The notes: generated by a model from the letters alone, not told the origin. 64,000 nucleotides of DNA from Methylobacterium sp. WL1 (GCF_008000895.1 NZ_CP042823.1:4505001-4569000), one strand, 5' to 3'. Shown: positions 1-9,217, counted from the first letter of the stretch. Numbers and translations: made by a program.

Positions 1-2001
1 CTCCTCCTCGAGGGCCGAGCCGATCCCCATCACCACGCCGCCCAGGATCTGGCTGCGCGCGGTCTTGGGGTTGAGGATCTTGCCGGCCGCAATCGCCGAC
101 ACCACCCGGGTGAGCCGGATCTGGCCCAGCTCCTCGTCGACCTTGACCTCCACGAAGATCGCCGAATGGGTGTAGGCCTGGTAGGTGTCGTTGAAGTCCT
201 TGTCGGGGCCCGCCTCCTCGACCGCCTCGACCTTGTCGATGCCGGCGGCCCGCATCACGTCGACCATCGAGACGCTGCGGCCGGGATCGCCCGCCACCGA
301 GATGCGGCCGTCCGAGAACACGGCGCGGTCGAAGTCGACATTGGCGAGCGGCGAGTTCTCCAGCCCGCGGGCCAGCTTGAACACCTGCTCGCCGACGTTG
401 CGGCAGGCCTTCATCACGGCGGTGCCGGAGGAGGCCGCCGTCCAGGAGCCGCCAGCGACCGGCGCCTCGGGCAGGCGCGTGTCGCCGAGCTTGGTGGTGA
501 CCGATTCCATGGGCAGGCCCAGGGTGTCGGCGGCGATCTGGGTCAGGATCGTGTAGGTGCCGGTGCCGATGTCGCCGGTGGAGTTGCCCACCGTCAGCCG
601 GCCGTCGGCGGTCAGGGTCGCGATGGCGTTCGACTGCATCATCATCGATTCCCAGACGCCCGTGGCGACGCCCCAGCCGACGAGTTCGCGGCCCTCGCGC
701 ATGGAGCGCGGCTCCGGGCTGCGCCTGGACCAGCCGAAGCGCTCGGCGCCTTGCGTGAAGCAGGCCTTCAGCTCCTTCGAGCCGAACGGCTTGCCCTCGG
801 CGGTGGCGTCCGAGACCGCGTAGTTCTTCAACCGCAACGCGATCGGGTCCATCCCGGTCGCGTAGGCGAGCTCGTCCATGGCGGTCTCGATGGCGAAGAC
901 GCCCGCGACGGCGCCGGGCGCGCGCATGTCGCCCGGGGTGGCGGTGTCGAGCTTCGCGATCCGATAGGTCAGGGCGACGTTATCGCAGCGGTAGAGCACG
1001 CCCGACCAGTTGACGACGACCTCCTGGTAATCCTCGAAGTGCGACGTGCCCTGCACGGCATCGTGCCGGAGCGCCGTCAGGGTGCCGTCGCGCTCGGCGC
1101 CGAGGGAGACGGTCTGCAGCGCCTCGCTCCGGTAGGTGAAGGACCACATCTGGTCGCGGGTCAGGGTCACCCGGACCGAGCGCTTCAACTCCTGGGCGGC
1201 CAGCATCGCCAGGAAGGCCTGGTATTGCGGGCGCAGGCCCGAGCCGAAGCCGCCGCCGAGATAGGGGTTGAGCACCCGGACCTGATCGGGCTTCAGGCCG
1301 AACACGTTGGCGAGATACTGGTGGCTGTTCGAGACGCCCTGGATCTTGTCGTAGACCGTGTAGGTCCCGTCCTCTTCGACCACCACCGTGGTGGCGTGCG
1401 GCTCCATCGGGTTGTGGTGCTCGTTGGCGAGCGTGTAGCCGCCCTGCACGCGGATCGGCGCGCGGCCGAACGCCTGGTCGGCGTCGCCCCACGGCTCCGG
1501 CGGCGGCTTGATGCCCTCGCGCTTGTAGGGCGGCTCGTAGGCGTCGCCGCGCGCGGCCGTGATGTCGGTGACGGGCTCCTGGGCCTCGTAGCGGACCTGG
1601 ATCAGCGAGGCCGCGTAGCGGGCGGTCTCGAAATCCTCGGCCACCACCAGGGCGACCGGCTGCCCGCTGAACACGATCAGGTCGTCGTAGAGGGCGCGGA
1701 ACGGCGAGCCGGGGGGCGCCACCGCATCCTGGAAGTTCTTGTCGCGCCAGGCGGTGCGCGGCCGGTTCTCGTGGGTGATCACCTTGAGGACGCCCGGCAC
1801 CGCCTCGGCCTCGGCGGAGTCGATCGCCACGATCCGGCCCTTGGCGATGGCGCTCGACACGACCGTGCCGTAGGCGAGGTCCGGGGCGGCGAACTCGCCG
1901 GCGTATTTGGCGAGGCCGGTGACCTTGGCGGGTCCGTCGATGCGGCTGCGCGGGCTGCCGACGAAGGTGTCGCGGCCGGTGGAGCTGAAGGTCTGGGTCA
2001 T
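1..2001 (-). CDS. Molybdopterin-binding catalytic subunit of xanthine dehydrogenase/aldehyde oxidoreductase family (PaoC-like), C-terminus cut by window edge
   Basis: The minus-strand frame opens with ATG at 1999-2001 and is still open at base 1, so about 667 residues are visible of a protein that is usually 730-770. Family members carry the molybdenum cytosine-dinucleotide cofactor and hydroxylate aldehydes or N-heterocycles. Recognisable stretches include a glycine-rich GGGFGSG motif (around base 1245), the RAPGAVAGVFAIE segment (around 900-930) and ILGGVVMGIG near the window edge. It is the last gene of a three-gene operon behind the FAD and 2Fe-2S subunits, 10 bases after the FAD gene's stop. 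The gene order 2Fe-2S, FAD, Mo and the extra FeS cysteines in the FAD subunit match the PaoABC periplasmic aldehyde oxidoreductase type. The actual substrate cannot be read from the sequence. Confidence 0.9.
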   Translation of the reverse strand, partial: MTQTFSSTGRDTFVGSPRSRIDGPAKVTGLAKYAGEFAAPDLAYGTVVSSAIAKGRIVAIDSAEAEAVPGVLKVITHENRPRTAWRDKNFQDAVAPPGSPFRALYDDLIVFSGQPVALVVAEDFETARYAASLIQVRYEAQEPVTDITAARGDAYEPPYKREGIKPPPEPWGDADQAFGRAPIRVQGGYTLANEHHNPMEPHATTVVVEEDGTYTVYDKIQGVSNSHQYLANVFGLKPDQVRVLNPYLGGGFGSGLRPQYQAFLAMLAAQELKRSVRVTLTRDQMWSFTYRSEALQTVSLGAERDGTLTALRHDAVQGTSHFEDYQEVVVNWSGVLYRCDNVALTYRIAKLDTATPGDMRAPGAVAGVFAIETAMDELAYATGMDPIALRLKNYAVSDATAEGKPFGSKELKACFTQGAERFGWSRRSPEPRSMREGRELVGWGVATGVWESMMMQSNAIATLTADGRLTVGNSTGDIGTGTYTILTQIAADTLGLPMESVTTKLGDTRLPEAPVAGGSWTAASSGTAVMKACRNVGEQVFKLARGLENSPLANVDFDRAVFSDGRISVAGDPGRSVSMVDVMRAAGIDKVEAVEEAGPDKDFNDTYQAYTHSAIFVEVKVDEELGQIRLTRVVSAIAAGKILNPKTARSQILGGVVMGIGSALEEE

Positions 2002-2011
2002 CTGCGGGTGC

Positions 2012-3019
2012 CTACTGGATGCGCTTGTCGCTGAGCGACTGGGGCGTGCCGGCAGCGGCCTGTTCGAGGCCGCGCACGATGGCCCGCCGGGCGAGTTCGA
2101 TCTTGAAGCCGTTGGCCGATTGCGGCTTGGCCTCGGAGACGATGAGGTCGGCCGCCTGCTGGAAGCTCTCGCGGGTGGCGGGTTTGCCCTCGAGCAGGGC
2201 CTCGGCCTCGCGGTTGCGCCAGGGCTTGTGGGCGACGCCGCCGAGCGCCAGCCGGGCGGTCTTGATCGTGTCGCCGTCGAGTTCGACGCCCGCCGCCACG
2301 GAGACCAGCGCGAAGGCGTAGGACAGCCGGTCGCGCAGCTTCAGGTAGGTGTAGTGCTGCGGGAACTTGCTGGCGGGCAGGTCGACCGAGACGACGATCT
2401 CGCCGGGGGTGAGGTTGGTGTCGATCTCCGGGCTATCGCCGGGCAGCCGGTGGAAGTCCGCGAACGGGATCGTACGCTCGCCCTGCGGCCCGCTGACCCG
2501 GACCGTCGCCTCGAGCGCCGCGAGGGCGACGCACATGTCGGACGGGTGGGTGGCGATGCAGGATTCGCTGGCCCCGAAGATCGCGTGGATGCGGTTGACG
2601 CCGCCGATCGCCGGGCAGCCGGAGCCGGGCTCGCGCTTGTTGCAGGGCGTGGCCGTGTCGTAAAAATAGTAGCAGCGGGTCCGCTGCAGCAGGTTGCCGC
2701 CCGTGGAGGCGGCGTTGCGCAGCTGCGCCGAGGCGCCGGCCAGGATGGCGTTGCGCAGCAGCGGATACTGCGCCGTGACCCGCTCGTCGTAGGCCACCTT
2801 GGCGTTGGTCGCGAGCGCGCCGAGCCGCAGGCCGTTTTCGTGGGCCTCGATAGCGTCCAGCGGCAGCCGGGTGATGTCGATCAGCCGGCCCGGCTTCTCG
2901 ACGTCGTACTTCATCAGGTCGATCAGGTTGGTGCCGCCCGCGATGAACCGCGCGCCCGCCCCGTAGGCCTGGACCGCCTCCGCCACCGTGCCGGCGCGGA
3001 CATAATCGAAGCGGTTCAT
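2012..3019 (-). CDS. FAD-binding subunit of molybdenum hydroxylase, PaoB-like with extra 4Fe-4S cysteines
   Basis: A 335-residue CO-dehydrogenase-flavoprotein-type subunit that passes electrons between the 2Fe-2S clusters and FAD. The FAD-binding motif FIAGGTNLIDLMK is at residues 25-37 and a second one, AASTGGNL, at about 103-110. Between them and beyond are cysteines C116, C126, C135 and C154 in the pattern RCYYFYDTATPCNKREPGSGC. This is the insertion that binds an additional 4Fe-4S cluster in E. coli PaoB (established knowledge of that family). Its ATG overlaps the stop of the upstream 2Fe-2S gene by four bases (3016-3019), which indicates translational coupling in one operon. Confidence 0.93.
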   Translation of the reverse strand: MNRFDYVRAGTVAEAVQAYGAGARFIAGGTNLIDLMKYDVEKPGRLIDITRLPLDAIEAHENGLRLGALATNAKVAYDERVTAQYPLLRNAILAGASAQLRNAASTGGNLLQRTRCYYFYDTATPCNKREPGSGCPAIGGVNRIHAIFGASESCIATHPSDMCVALAALEATVRVSGPQGERTIPFADFHRLPGDSPEIDTNLTPGEIVVSVDLPASKFPQHYTYLKLRDRLSYAFALVSVAAGVELDGDTIKTARLALGGVAHKPWRNREAEALLEGKPATRESFQQAADLIVSEAKPQSANGFKIELARRAIVRGLEQAAAGTPQSLSDKRIQ

Positions 3020-3540
3020 CGGCCGGCTCCCTGCATCACGTCCTCGATGGCGTCGACGATGTTGGTGTAGGCGCCGCAGCGGCAGAGATTGCCGCTCATC
3101 GCCTCGCGGATTTCCTCACGCGACGTCGCATGGCCCTCGTTCATCATCCCGACCGAGGAGCAAAGCTGGCCGGGGGTGCAGTAGCCGCACTGGAAGGCGT
3201 CGTGCTCGATGAACGCCTCCTGGATCGGGTGCAGCGCGTTGCTGCCGCCGCGGTCGCCGAGCCCGGCGAGACCCTCGACCGTGGTGATCTCGGCGCCGTC
3301 CTTCATCACCGCCAGCGTCAGGCAGGCATTCACCCGGGTGCCGTTGACCAGCACCGTGCAGGCGCCGCACTGGCCATGGTCGCAGCCCTTCTTGGTGCCG
3401 GTGAGGTCGAGTTTCTCGCGCAGCAGATCGAGAAGGGTGGTCCAGGGCGCGACCTGGAGTTCCCGGCGCTGCCCGTTGATCGTCAGGGTGATGTCGAGGC
3501 CGGTATCGGCCCGCACCGGCGGACTGTGTTCGAGAAGCAT
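3016..3540 (-). CDS. 2Fe-2S iron-sulfur subunit of molybdenum hydroxylase (PaoA-like)
   Basis: A 174-residue ferredoxin-like subunit with two 2Fe-2S sites. The N-terminal plant-type cluster uses C53, C58, C61 and C73 (GCDHGQCGACTVLV then NAC). The C-terminal helical cluster uses C118, C121, C153 and C155 (QCGYCTPGQ and NLCRCGAY). I chose the ATG at 3538-3540. The frame stays open to 3621, but the added 27 residues are Pro/Arg-rich and resemble no family member. E. coli PaoA has a Tat signal; none is visible here with either start. It is the first gene of the operon and overlaps the FAD gene by four bases. Confidence 0.92.
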   Translation of the reverse strand: MLLEHSPPVRADTGLDITLTINGQRRELQVAPWTTLLDLLREKLDLTGTKKGCDHGQCGACTVLVNGTRVNACLTLAVMKDGAEITTVEGLAGLGDRGGSNALHPIQEAFIEHDAFQCGYCTPGQLCSSVGMMNEGHATSREEIREAMSGNLCRCGAYTNIVDAIEDVMQGAGR

Positions 3541-3797
3541 GCTGTCGTCCACGATCTGGGCCGGCCGCGGGGCCGGGCGGGAAACGGATCGGTCAGGGCG
3601 GCAACGGGCGGCGGCGGGCAAGTGCTGCCAGGATGCCGCCAGAATGCCGAGTCGCCGGTCCTGTCGATAACCATTCCAATCTGCTCCCGTTCCGCCGACG
3701 AACGGTCTCAGTCTCGGGCGATCCAGGCGTTGCGGCGCCCGCCTCGCCTCGGGTAACCCTCGACGGGCAGAGTCCCCGCCGCACCCCGGAGCCCCCG

Positions 3798-5183
3798 ATG
3801 GCCGCGCTCGACGCGATCCTCAACGACATCGACACGGACCTGGAGAACGCCCTCGAGCGGCTGTTCGCCTTCCTGCGCATCCCGTCGATCTCGACCGACC
3901 CCGCCTATGCCGGCGATTGCCGCGCCGCCGCCGCGTGGCTCGCCCAGGACCTCACGGCGCTCGGCTTCGAGACCTCCGTGGAGGACACCTCGCTGCACCC
4001 GGTGGTGCTCGCGACCAAGCCGAAGCCCGGTGCGCCGCACGTGCTGTTCTACGGCCATTACGACGTGCAGCCGGTCGATCCGCTCGACCTGTGGAAGACG
4101 CCGCCCTTCGAGCCGCACATCGCGAACGACGGCCAGGGCGGGAAGAAGATCGTCGGGCGCGGCGCCTCCGACGACAAGGGTCAGGTCATGACCTTCGTGG
4201 AGGCGTGCCGGGCCTACATCGCCATGAGCGGCGAGCTGCCCTGCGGCGTCACGATCCTGATCGAGGGGGCGGAAGAAAGCGGCTCGCAAGGGCTTCCCGA
4301 ATGGGTCGCCCAGAATCGCGAGAAGCTCGGCTGCGACGTGGTGCTGGTCTGCGACACCGGCATGTGGGACCGGTCCACGCCGGCGATCACCTCGTCGCTC
4401 CGCGGGCTCGCGTATTTCGAGGTGAAGGTCACCTGCGCCGACCGCGACCTGCATTCGGGCTTCTTCGGCGGGGCCGCGCGCAACCCGATCCACGTGCTCG
4501 CCAAGATCATCGCGGACCTGCACGATTCCGATGGGCGGGTGACGATCCCGGGCTTCTACGACGGCGTGCACGAGCGGCCGCCCGAGGTGCTGGAGCAGTG
4601 GCGCGGCCTCGGCCTGACGCCCGAGGCCCTGCTCGGGCCGATCGGCCTGAAGGAGCCGGCCGGGGAGCGCGGGCGGATGCCGATCGAGCTGGTGCAGTCG
4701 CGCCCGTCCTGCGACGCCAACGGCATCATCGGCGGTTATACCGGCGAGGGCACCAAGACCGTGATCGCCTCGACCGCCTCGGCCAAGATCTCGTTCCGCC
4801 TCGTGGACGACCAGGATCCGAAGGTTCTGGCCGAACGGTTCGAGGCCTTCGTGCGTGCGCGGGTGCCGGCGGACTGCACGGTCGAGGTCATCACCTACAA
4901 GGGCTCGCGGGCGATCAGCCTGCCCTTCGACATGCCGCAGCTCGGGGCCGCCAAGGCGGCGCTGGCCGAGGAATGGGGCGTGCCGGCCGTGACCGTGGGG
5001 GCCGGCGGCTCGATCCCGATCGTCGGCGACTTCAAGCGGCTGCTCGATCGCGACACGCTGCTGATCGGCTTCGGCCTGGACGACGACCGGATCCACTCGC
5101 CCAACGAGAAGTACGACCTGACGAGCTTCCACAAGGGCACGCGCTCCTGGGCGCGGATCCTCGCGGCGCTCGCTCAAGGCTGA
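3798..5183 (+). CDS. M20 family metallopeptidase (dipeptidase-like)
   Basis: A 461-residue zinc amidohydrolase of the M20/ArgE/DapE/CNDP-like group, expected to be cytoplasmic and to cleave dipeptides or acylated amino acids. Visible metal and catalytic motifs are GHYDVQP (H87, D89), GASDDKG (bridging Asp at 125/126), EGAEESGS (catalytic Glu pair 159-160) and RDLHSGFFGG in the lid/dimerisation region. I took the ATG at 3798, where homology begins; an upstream in-frame extension to 3633 is compositionally odd. The gene is convergent with the ParA-like gene and the two 3' ends overlap by ten bases (5174-5183), so there is no room for a separate terminator. Confidence 0.92.
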   Translation: MAALDAILNDIDTDLENALERLFAFLRIPSISTDPAYAGDCRAAAAWLAQDLTALGFETSVEDTSLHPVVLATKPKPGAPHVLFYGHYDVQPVDPLDLWKTPPFEPHIANDGQGGKKIVGRGASDDKGQVMTFVEACRAYIAMSGELPCGVTILIEGAEESGSQGLPEWVAQNREKLGCDVVLVCDTGMWDRSTPAITSSLRGLAYFEVKVTCADRDLHSGFFGGAARNPIHVLAKIIADLHDSDGRVTIPGFYDGVHERPPEVLEQWRGLGLTPEALLGPIGLKEPAGERGRMPIELVQSRPSCDANGIIGGYTGEGTKTVIASTASAKISFRLVDDQDPKVLAERFEAFVRARVPADCTVEVITYKGSRAISLPFDMPQLGAAKAALAEEWGVPAVTVGAGGSIPIVGDFKRLLDRDTLLIGFGLDDDRIHSPNEKYDLTSFHKGTRSWARILAALAQG

Positions 5184-5944
5184 GCACGGGGGCCGGGCGC
5201 CTGCATCTTGGCGTCGATCCAGGCCCACAGGGCCCGGATCTCCTCGGCGGCGGGGCTCGCGGGGGCGTATTCCGTGACGCCGAGCCCGGTCGCCAGGGCG
5301 TCCTGATGGTCGACCCGGTGGATGATGCCGGGCTCGGCCAGCACGCCCAGCGCCCGCAACTGCGCGGCATAGGCGCTGGTGCGGGGCGAGGGCGGCGGCG
5401 GGCACTGGTTCAGCACCAGGGCGAACCGGCCGCGCAGGCCGAGCGCCATCAGGGCCTGGAGCGTCGGGCGCGCGGCCACGATGTCGAGGCGCGAGGGCCG
5501 CACCGGCATCAGCACGAAATCCGCGCCCTTCAGGGCCGGCGCCAGCCCGGCCGCGCTGCCGGCGGTGTCGAGGACCACGAGGGTGGTGCCCTGCTGGGCG
5601 AGGATGTCCAGGATCTCCGGGAGCTGGGCGATCTCCCAGGGCTGGATCCGGTCGACTGCGACGGCGTCGCTGTCGCGCAGCGCTCCCCAGCCGGCCAGCG
5701 AGCCCTGCGGATCGAGATCGAGGGCGGTCACGCGCTCACCCGCCTGCGCCGCCGCGACGGCCAGAGAGGCCGCCAGCGTGGTCTTGCCGGTGCCGCCCTT
5801 CTGCACCGCCACCGCGAGGATGCGCGGCTGGGCGCTCCGGCGCGGTGCGGTCTCCGATCCCTGTAGGGAGCCTGGGGAATCGATGACTGTCGGATCCATT
5901 CCCGGGGGGTCCATTCCTTGGGGATCCATTCCTTGGGGATCCAT
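5174..5944 (-). CDS. ParA-family ATPase with tandem-repeat N-terminus
   Basis: About 256 residues if translation starts at the ATG at 5944. A deviant Walker A motif KGGTGKTT lies at residues 49-56, a Walker A' aspartate in ALDLDPQGSL and a Walker B-like VVLDTAG. These place it in the ParA/MinD/Soj P-loop ATPases, which partition plasmids, chromosomes or other cargo. No parB-like gene is adjacent, so it is an orphan whose cargo is unknown. Its first 20 residues are three and a half copies of a five-residue unit (MDPQG, MDPQG, MDPPG, MDPTV) encoded by a 15-bp repeat. Each copy carries its own ATG (5944, 5929, 5914, 5899), so the true start is uncertain. Upstream in-frame codons to 6067 look non-coding. 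Confidence 0.85.
   Translation of the reverse strand: MDPQGMDPQGMDPPGMDPTVIDSPGSLQGSETAPRRSAQPRILAVAVQKGGTGKTTLAASLAVAAAQAGERVTALDLDPQGSLAGWGALRDSDAVAVDRIQPWEIAQLPEILDILAQQGTTLVVLDTAGSAAGLAPALKGADFVLMPVRPSRLDIVAARPTLQALMALGLRGRFALVLNQCPPPPSPRTSAYAAQLRALGVLAEPGIIHRVDHQDALATGLGVTEYAPASPAAEEIRALWAWIDAKMQAPGPRAQP
5897..5944 (-). repeat. 15-bp tandem repeat at the start of the ParA-like gene
   Basis: On the minus strand the unit reads ATGGATCCCCAAGGA. It occurs twice exactly, then once with changes, then as a partial fourth copy. Because the unit is 15 bp, gain or loss of copies keeps the frame and also changes the number of possible start codons. Confidence 0.85.
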
Positions 5945-6641
5945 GCGTCTCCTGCCTGTCGATCTCGGGCCCGGTCCCCGCGACGATCGTCGCAGCGCCG
6001 GACGATGGCCGTCCCGACCCGTGTTGCGCGTGAGGCCCCGTCGCGCAGGCCCGGCCCGGCAGGGCACCGCCGCAGCGGCGACCGTACTCCAGCTATCCAG
6101 CTATCATGACGTTGAGATCATGAACACCGGAGGTCCGCGGGCGGCTCATCCGGAACAAACCAGAACCCTCGGCAGCAGAGCCGAGTTTTCTACGGCTGAA
6201 CGCAGCCTACGGACTCACTCTGATCTGCGACTACACCGCGTTTCTGACGATAGAGTACGCAGAATATTGGGCAGCGCATGACGGCTACAGTGCGGTTCAT
6301 AGCGTAACTGCCGTAGAAATGTCAATAATTTTATTGACGATCAAGCAAGACACTAAAATCGACTGGAAACAGAAGGTCGCTAGCAAGAACAGCGCCGATA
6401 CCGAAGAGATCGACGAACACGAAATAGTTCCGGCATCATCGGCGCCCGATCTGCGGGACGAAGTCCAGTACGGCCCCCGCTCCAGCCGCGCCGTCGGCTC
6501 CGGATGCCCGCGGGCCGTGCCCCAGGCGGGATCGCCCGCCGTCGCGGCGCGTTGGGCCGGTATGCCCGGTCCCGCGGGCCGCGAGGCCGCTGAGTCCGCC
6601 GGCCGCGGGACGCCGCCCGCCAACCCGCCCCCAGGAACCGC
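5945..6641. other. Intergenic region with no recognisable gene
   Basis: About 700 bases between the divergent ParA-like and royal-jelly-type genes. The central part (about 6100-6440) is much more AT-rich than the surroundings and presumably carries the two promoters. Several short open frames exist on both strands, but none has a family-like sequence or a convincing ribosome-binding site. Confidence 0.5.
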
Positions 6642-7849
6642 ATGTCCCTCGACCGCCGCCGCCTGATCGGATCGGGCCTCGTCGCCCTCGCGGCCGGATC
6701 GGCTCAAGCCGCATCGCCCGCTACGCCATCGCCCGCCCCAGCGTCCGCCACGCCACCCGCCGGCCGCGAGCCCCCACCAGCCGCCCCGCCGGGGTGCTGG
6801 AGCTGGCGATGGCGGCCAACGCCCCGTCCACGCCCACCGGCCTGGCGATCGCCCGGGGCGGCCGGATCTTCGTGATGATGCCGCGCTTCACCGGCTCGGA
6901 GACGGTCACCCTCGGCGAGGTGCTCCCCGACGGCTCGGTGAAGCCCTACCCCGACGCGCGGGCCAACAAGCCGGACCCGAAGGACCCGCAGGCGACCCTG
7001 TTCCACGTCCCCAACGGGGTGTTCGACCGCAACGATGCGTTCTGGATCCTCGATTCCGGCCTGACCGAGGGCAAGAGCAAGCCGGTGCCGGGGGCCGCCA
7101 AGCTCCTCGAGATCGACATCACCCAGGACAAGATCCGCCGGGTGATCCCGCTCGATGCCGGCGTGGTGGCCGAGTCGTCCCTGAACGACCTGCGGGTCGA
7201 CGTGCGCGACGGCCGGGCGCTCGCCTACATCACCGACCAGGGCCAGGGCGGCCAGGGCGCGATCCTGGCGGTGGACCTCGCCAGCGGGCGGGTGAGCCGG
7301 CGCCTGGCCGACCACCCGAGCACGGCCACCCAGGAGGGGCTGGTCAAGTTCGTGGAACTGCGGCCGGTGATGGAGCGGAAGGGCGATGCACCGGCGAAGC
7401 ACCCGAAGGGCGGGGCCAACGGCATCGCGATCAGCCCGGACGGCCGCCGCCTGTACTACGCGCCGCTGATGAGCCGGCGCCTCTACGCAGTGGAGACTGC
7501 GGCGCTCCTCGACCCGAACGTATCGGACGCGGCCCTGGCCGCCACGGTGCAGGATCTCGGCGAGAAGGGCATGACCGGCGGCCTGACCACCGATTCGCAG
7601 GACCGGGTCTATCTCAGCCTGCAGGAGCACAACGCCGTCGGCCGGCGCCTGCCGGACGGCACCGTGGAGGTGCTGGCCGCCGACCCGCGCCTGATCTGGG
7701 CCGACACGTTCTGGATCACCCCGGACCGGTGGCTCTACATCTCGAGCGCCCAGGTCAACCGCCGGCCGGAATTCAACCGCGGCCAGGACCTGCAGCAGCC
7801 GCCCTACGCGATCCTGCGCATGCGCATCGACGCGGACCCGGTCCTGTAG
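6642..7849 (+). pseudogene. Major royal jelly / L-dopachrome tautomerase-related secreted protein, interrupted by a one-base frameshift
   Basis: The first frame (ATG 6642) encodes a Tat-like signal peptide, MSLDRRRLIGSGLVALAAGS, then a Pro/Ala-rich linker. The remainder, from about 6794 to 7849, lies in another frame and gives roughly 350 residues of a beta-propeller of the MRJP/yellow family (LFHVPNGVFDRNDAFWILDSG, SSLNDLRVD, GANGIAISPDGRRLYY, WADTFWITPDRWLY). Adding a single G to the G4 run at 6791-6794 joins the two parts into one protein of about 402 residues. Bacterial members are usually annotated as L-dopachrome tautomerase-related, but their reaction is mostly unknown. A GTG at 6794 could start a signal-less version, which I consider less likely. 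Confidence 0.8.
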
Positions 7850-7930
7850 TGGGATTCGGCACACCGCGGCAGGCCCGCCACGCGGTATGCGCCGAATCCT
7901 CGATGGCGCATCAGCTTCCGGATTGCCGTG

Positions 7931-8371
7931 ATGGACCTCTCGCTCGATCCCGACTTCTTCGCCGTCCTCACCGGCAGCTACCGGCGGCGCCTCGGCGCGG
8001 CCTTGGTGCCGGAGCGGGCGGACGCGGCCTGGCTGTACGAGCAGGCACCCTTCGTGGTGCTGGCCCATGATTGCGGCGCCGACCCGCGCTTCGTCTACGC
8101 CAACCGGGCCGCGCAGGCCTGCTTCGGATACCGTCGCGAGGAACTCGTCGGCCTGCCCTCGCGGCTCTCGGCCGAGGCCCCCGAGCGCGCCGAGCGGCAG
8201 CGCCTCCTCGACGCCGTCGCCCGGGACGGCTTCACCCGCGGCTACCGCGGCCTGCGCATCGCCAAGGGCGGCCGGCGCTTCTGGATCGAGCAGGCGATCG
8301 TCTGGCAGCTCGACCGCGACGGCGTGAGCGTGGGCCAGGCGGCGACGTTTTCGGAATGGCGCGACGCGTGA
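7931..8371 (+). CDS. MEKHLA domain-containing (PAS-like) protein
   Basis: A 146-residue single-domain protein. The whole sequence follows the MEKHLA domain, a PAS-fold sensory module also found at the end of plant HD-ZIP III proteins: APFVVLAHDCGADPRFVYANRAAQ, LPSRLSAEAPERAERQRLL, GFTRGYRGLRI and a closing GQAATFSEW. There is no output domain, so it probably senses a ligand or redox state and acts through a partner. I took the ATG at 7931; a GTG one codon upstream is equally possible. It follows the royal-jelly-type gene by about 80 bases on the same strand. Confidence 0.88.
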   Translation: MDLSLDPDFFAVLTGSYRRRLGAALVPERADAAWLYEQAPFVVLAHDCGADPRFVYANRAAQACFGYRREELVGLPSRLSAEAPERAERQRLLDAVARDGFTRGYRGLRIAKGGRRFWIEQAIVWQLDRDGVSVGQAATFSEWRDA

Positions 8372-8723
8372 GGTGGGGTCAGGCGCACCCTCTCGCGGAT
8401 GGGGGGTGGGTGACCTTCGACGCGCGCTGGGTTCCGCTTGCGGCCCGCCCCAGCCTCATGATCCGCCGTTAGCGTTTCTCTGAAGCAGCCGCTCGTCAGC
8501 CCTCCGGCAACTTCGGCTCGGGGTTGGAGCGGCACTTGGACGCTCGGCGAGAACCGGACACTCCTCCCACGGCCCGAGCCGGTCGCTTCTCGTCCGTCTG
8601 GATAAAACAAAAGCACACAGGAACAGGATCGCAATCAGACCCTACAAGAACTCAGCGAATGCTTGATTTGAATAAGATATATACTTCTATTTATTATCTG
8701 TATCTTATCATATGTAAAATTAA
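8372..8723. other. Intergenic region holding a dispersed-repeat copy
   Basis: No gene is visible. GC-rich DNA changes abruptly to AT-rich DNA at about 8600, the left border of an AT-rich island. The segment at 8498-8524 is almost identical to 39087-39113. Confidence 0.5.
8498..8524 (+). repeat. Dispersed intergenic repeat, copy 1 of type A
   Basis: A 27-base core beginning AGCCCTCCGGCAAcTTCGGC recurs at 39087-39113 with one mismatch. Looser similarity extends about ten bases upstream (a GC-GCCG-TCGT pattern). Both copies are intergenic and both are next to mobile or laterally acquired DNA. Confidence 0.7.
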
Positions 8724-8927
8724 CTAACAAACACTCGGCAGGTTAGGCGAATTATCAAGATCTAAATCCGATTTTGTCATGCGCTCTATTGTTTCCCGAG
8801 CAAGAACATAAAGCATCAGACGCGCCAACGCCCGCATTTCGGCCGATCCGGAGGCTAATACTGCCTGACAAGCATTGATACAGAGATCCGATATGACATC
8901 AAAATCTTCATCGTCGCTGCCTGTCAT
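8724..8927 (-). CDS. Small hypothetical protein (67 aa) in AT-rich island
   Basis: A short acidic, mostly helical protein starting MTGSDDEDFDVISDLC and containing RALARLMLYVLARETIERM. I recognise no family. It has AT-rich codon use like the neighbouring AraC gene and unlike the flanking chromosome, and it is divergent from that gene. Support is only the open frame, a sensible composition and the shared base bias. Confidence 0.4.
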   Translation of the reverse strand: MTGSDDEDFDVISDLCINACQAVLASGSAEMRALARLMLYVLARETIERMTKSDLDLDNSPNLPSVC

Positions 8928-9217
8928 TTGAGTACCTTAATGTAAAACTCTCAACTTGTTGAGTTTCAGCAATCAGAGCCGTTTCACAAAGATTATCTTC
9001 GCCCACCATTCAAAGCTGCACCGCGTGATCTGCGGCGTTCGATATTGAGAGCGGCCCTTTGAAACCTCTTTAAAATCTATATAAGGGCGGACCTCCCGGA
9101 TGCCGGATATCGGCAGCTAATGCCGCGATTCGGCAAAAAATAAGACAGACTCCAACACGCCGATCCCCATCGAAGGCTTCACTCTTTTCGACCCACGATG
9201 CACCTAGCAGGCAGCCA
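8928..9217. promoter_or_regulatory. Divergent regulatory region of the AT-rich island
   Basis: The 290 bases between the 67-aa ORF and the AraC gene are AT-rich. A possible but weak promoter for the AraC gene is TTGAAA at 9059-9064 with TATAAG at 9080-9085; the 15-base spacer is short. I saw no clear operator. Confidence 0.3.

Noticed and set aside
166..2034. Long plus-strand open frame of over 600 codons
   Set aside because: Antisense shadow of the molybdopterin subunit; Arg/Gly/Ala-rich composition and no family features, as expected in high-GC DNA.
3708..5405. Long minus-strand frame opposite the M20 peptidase
   Set aside because: Antisense shadow; the plus strand has all catalytic motifs of the peptidase.
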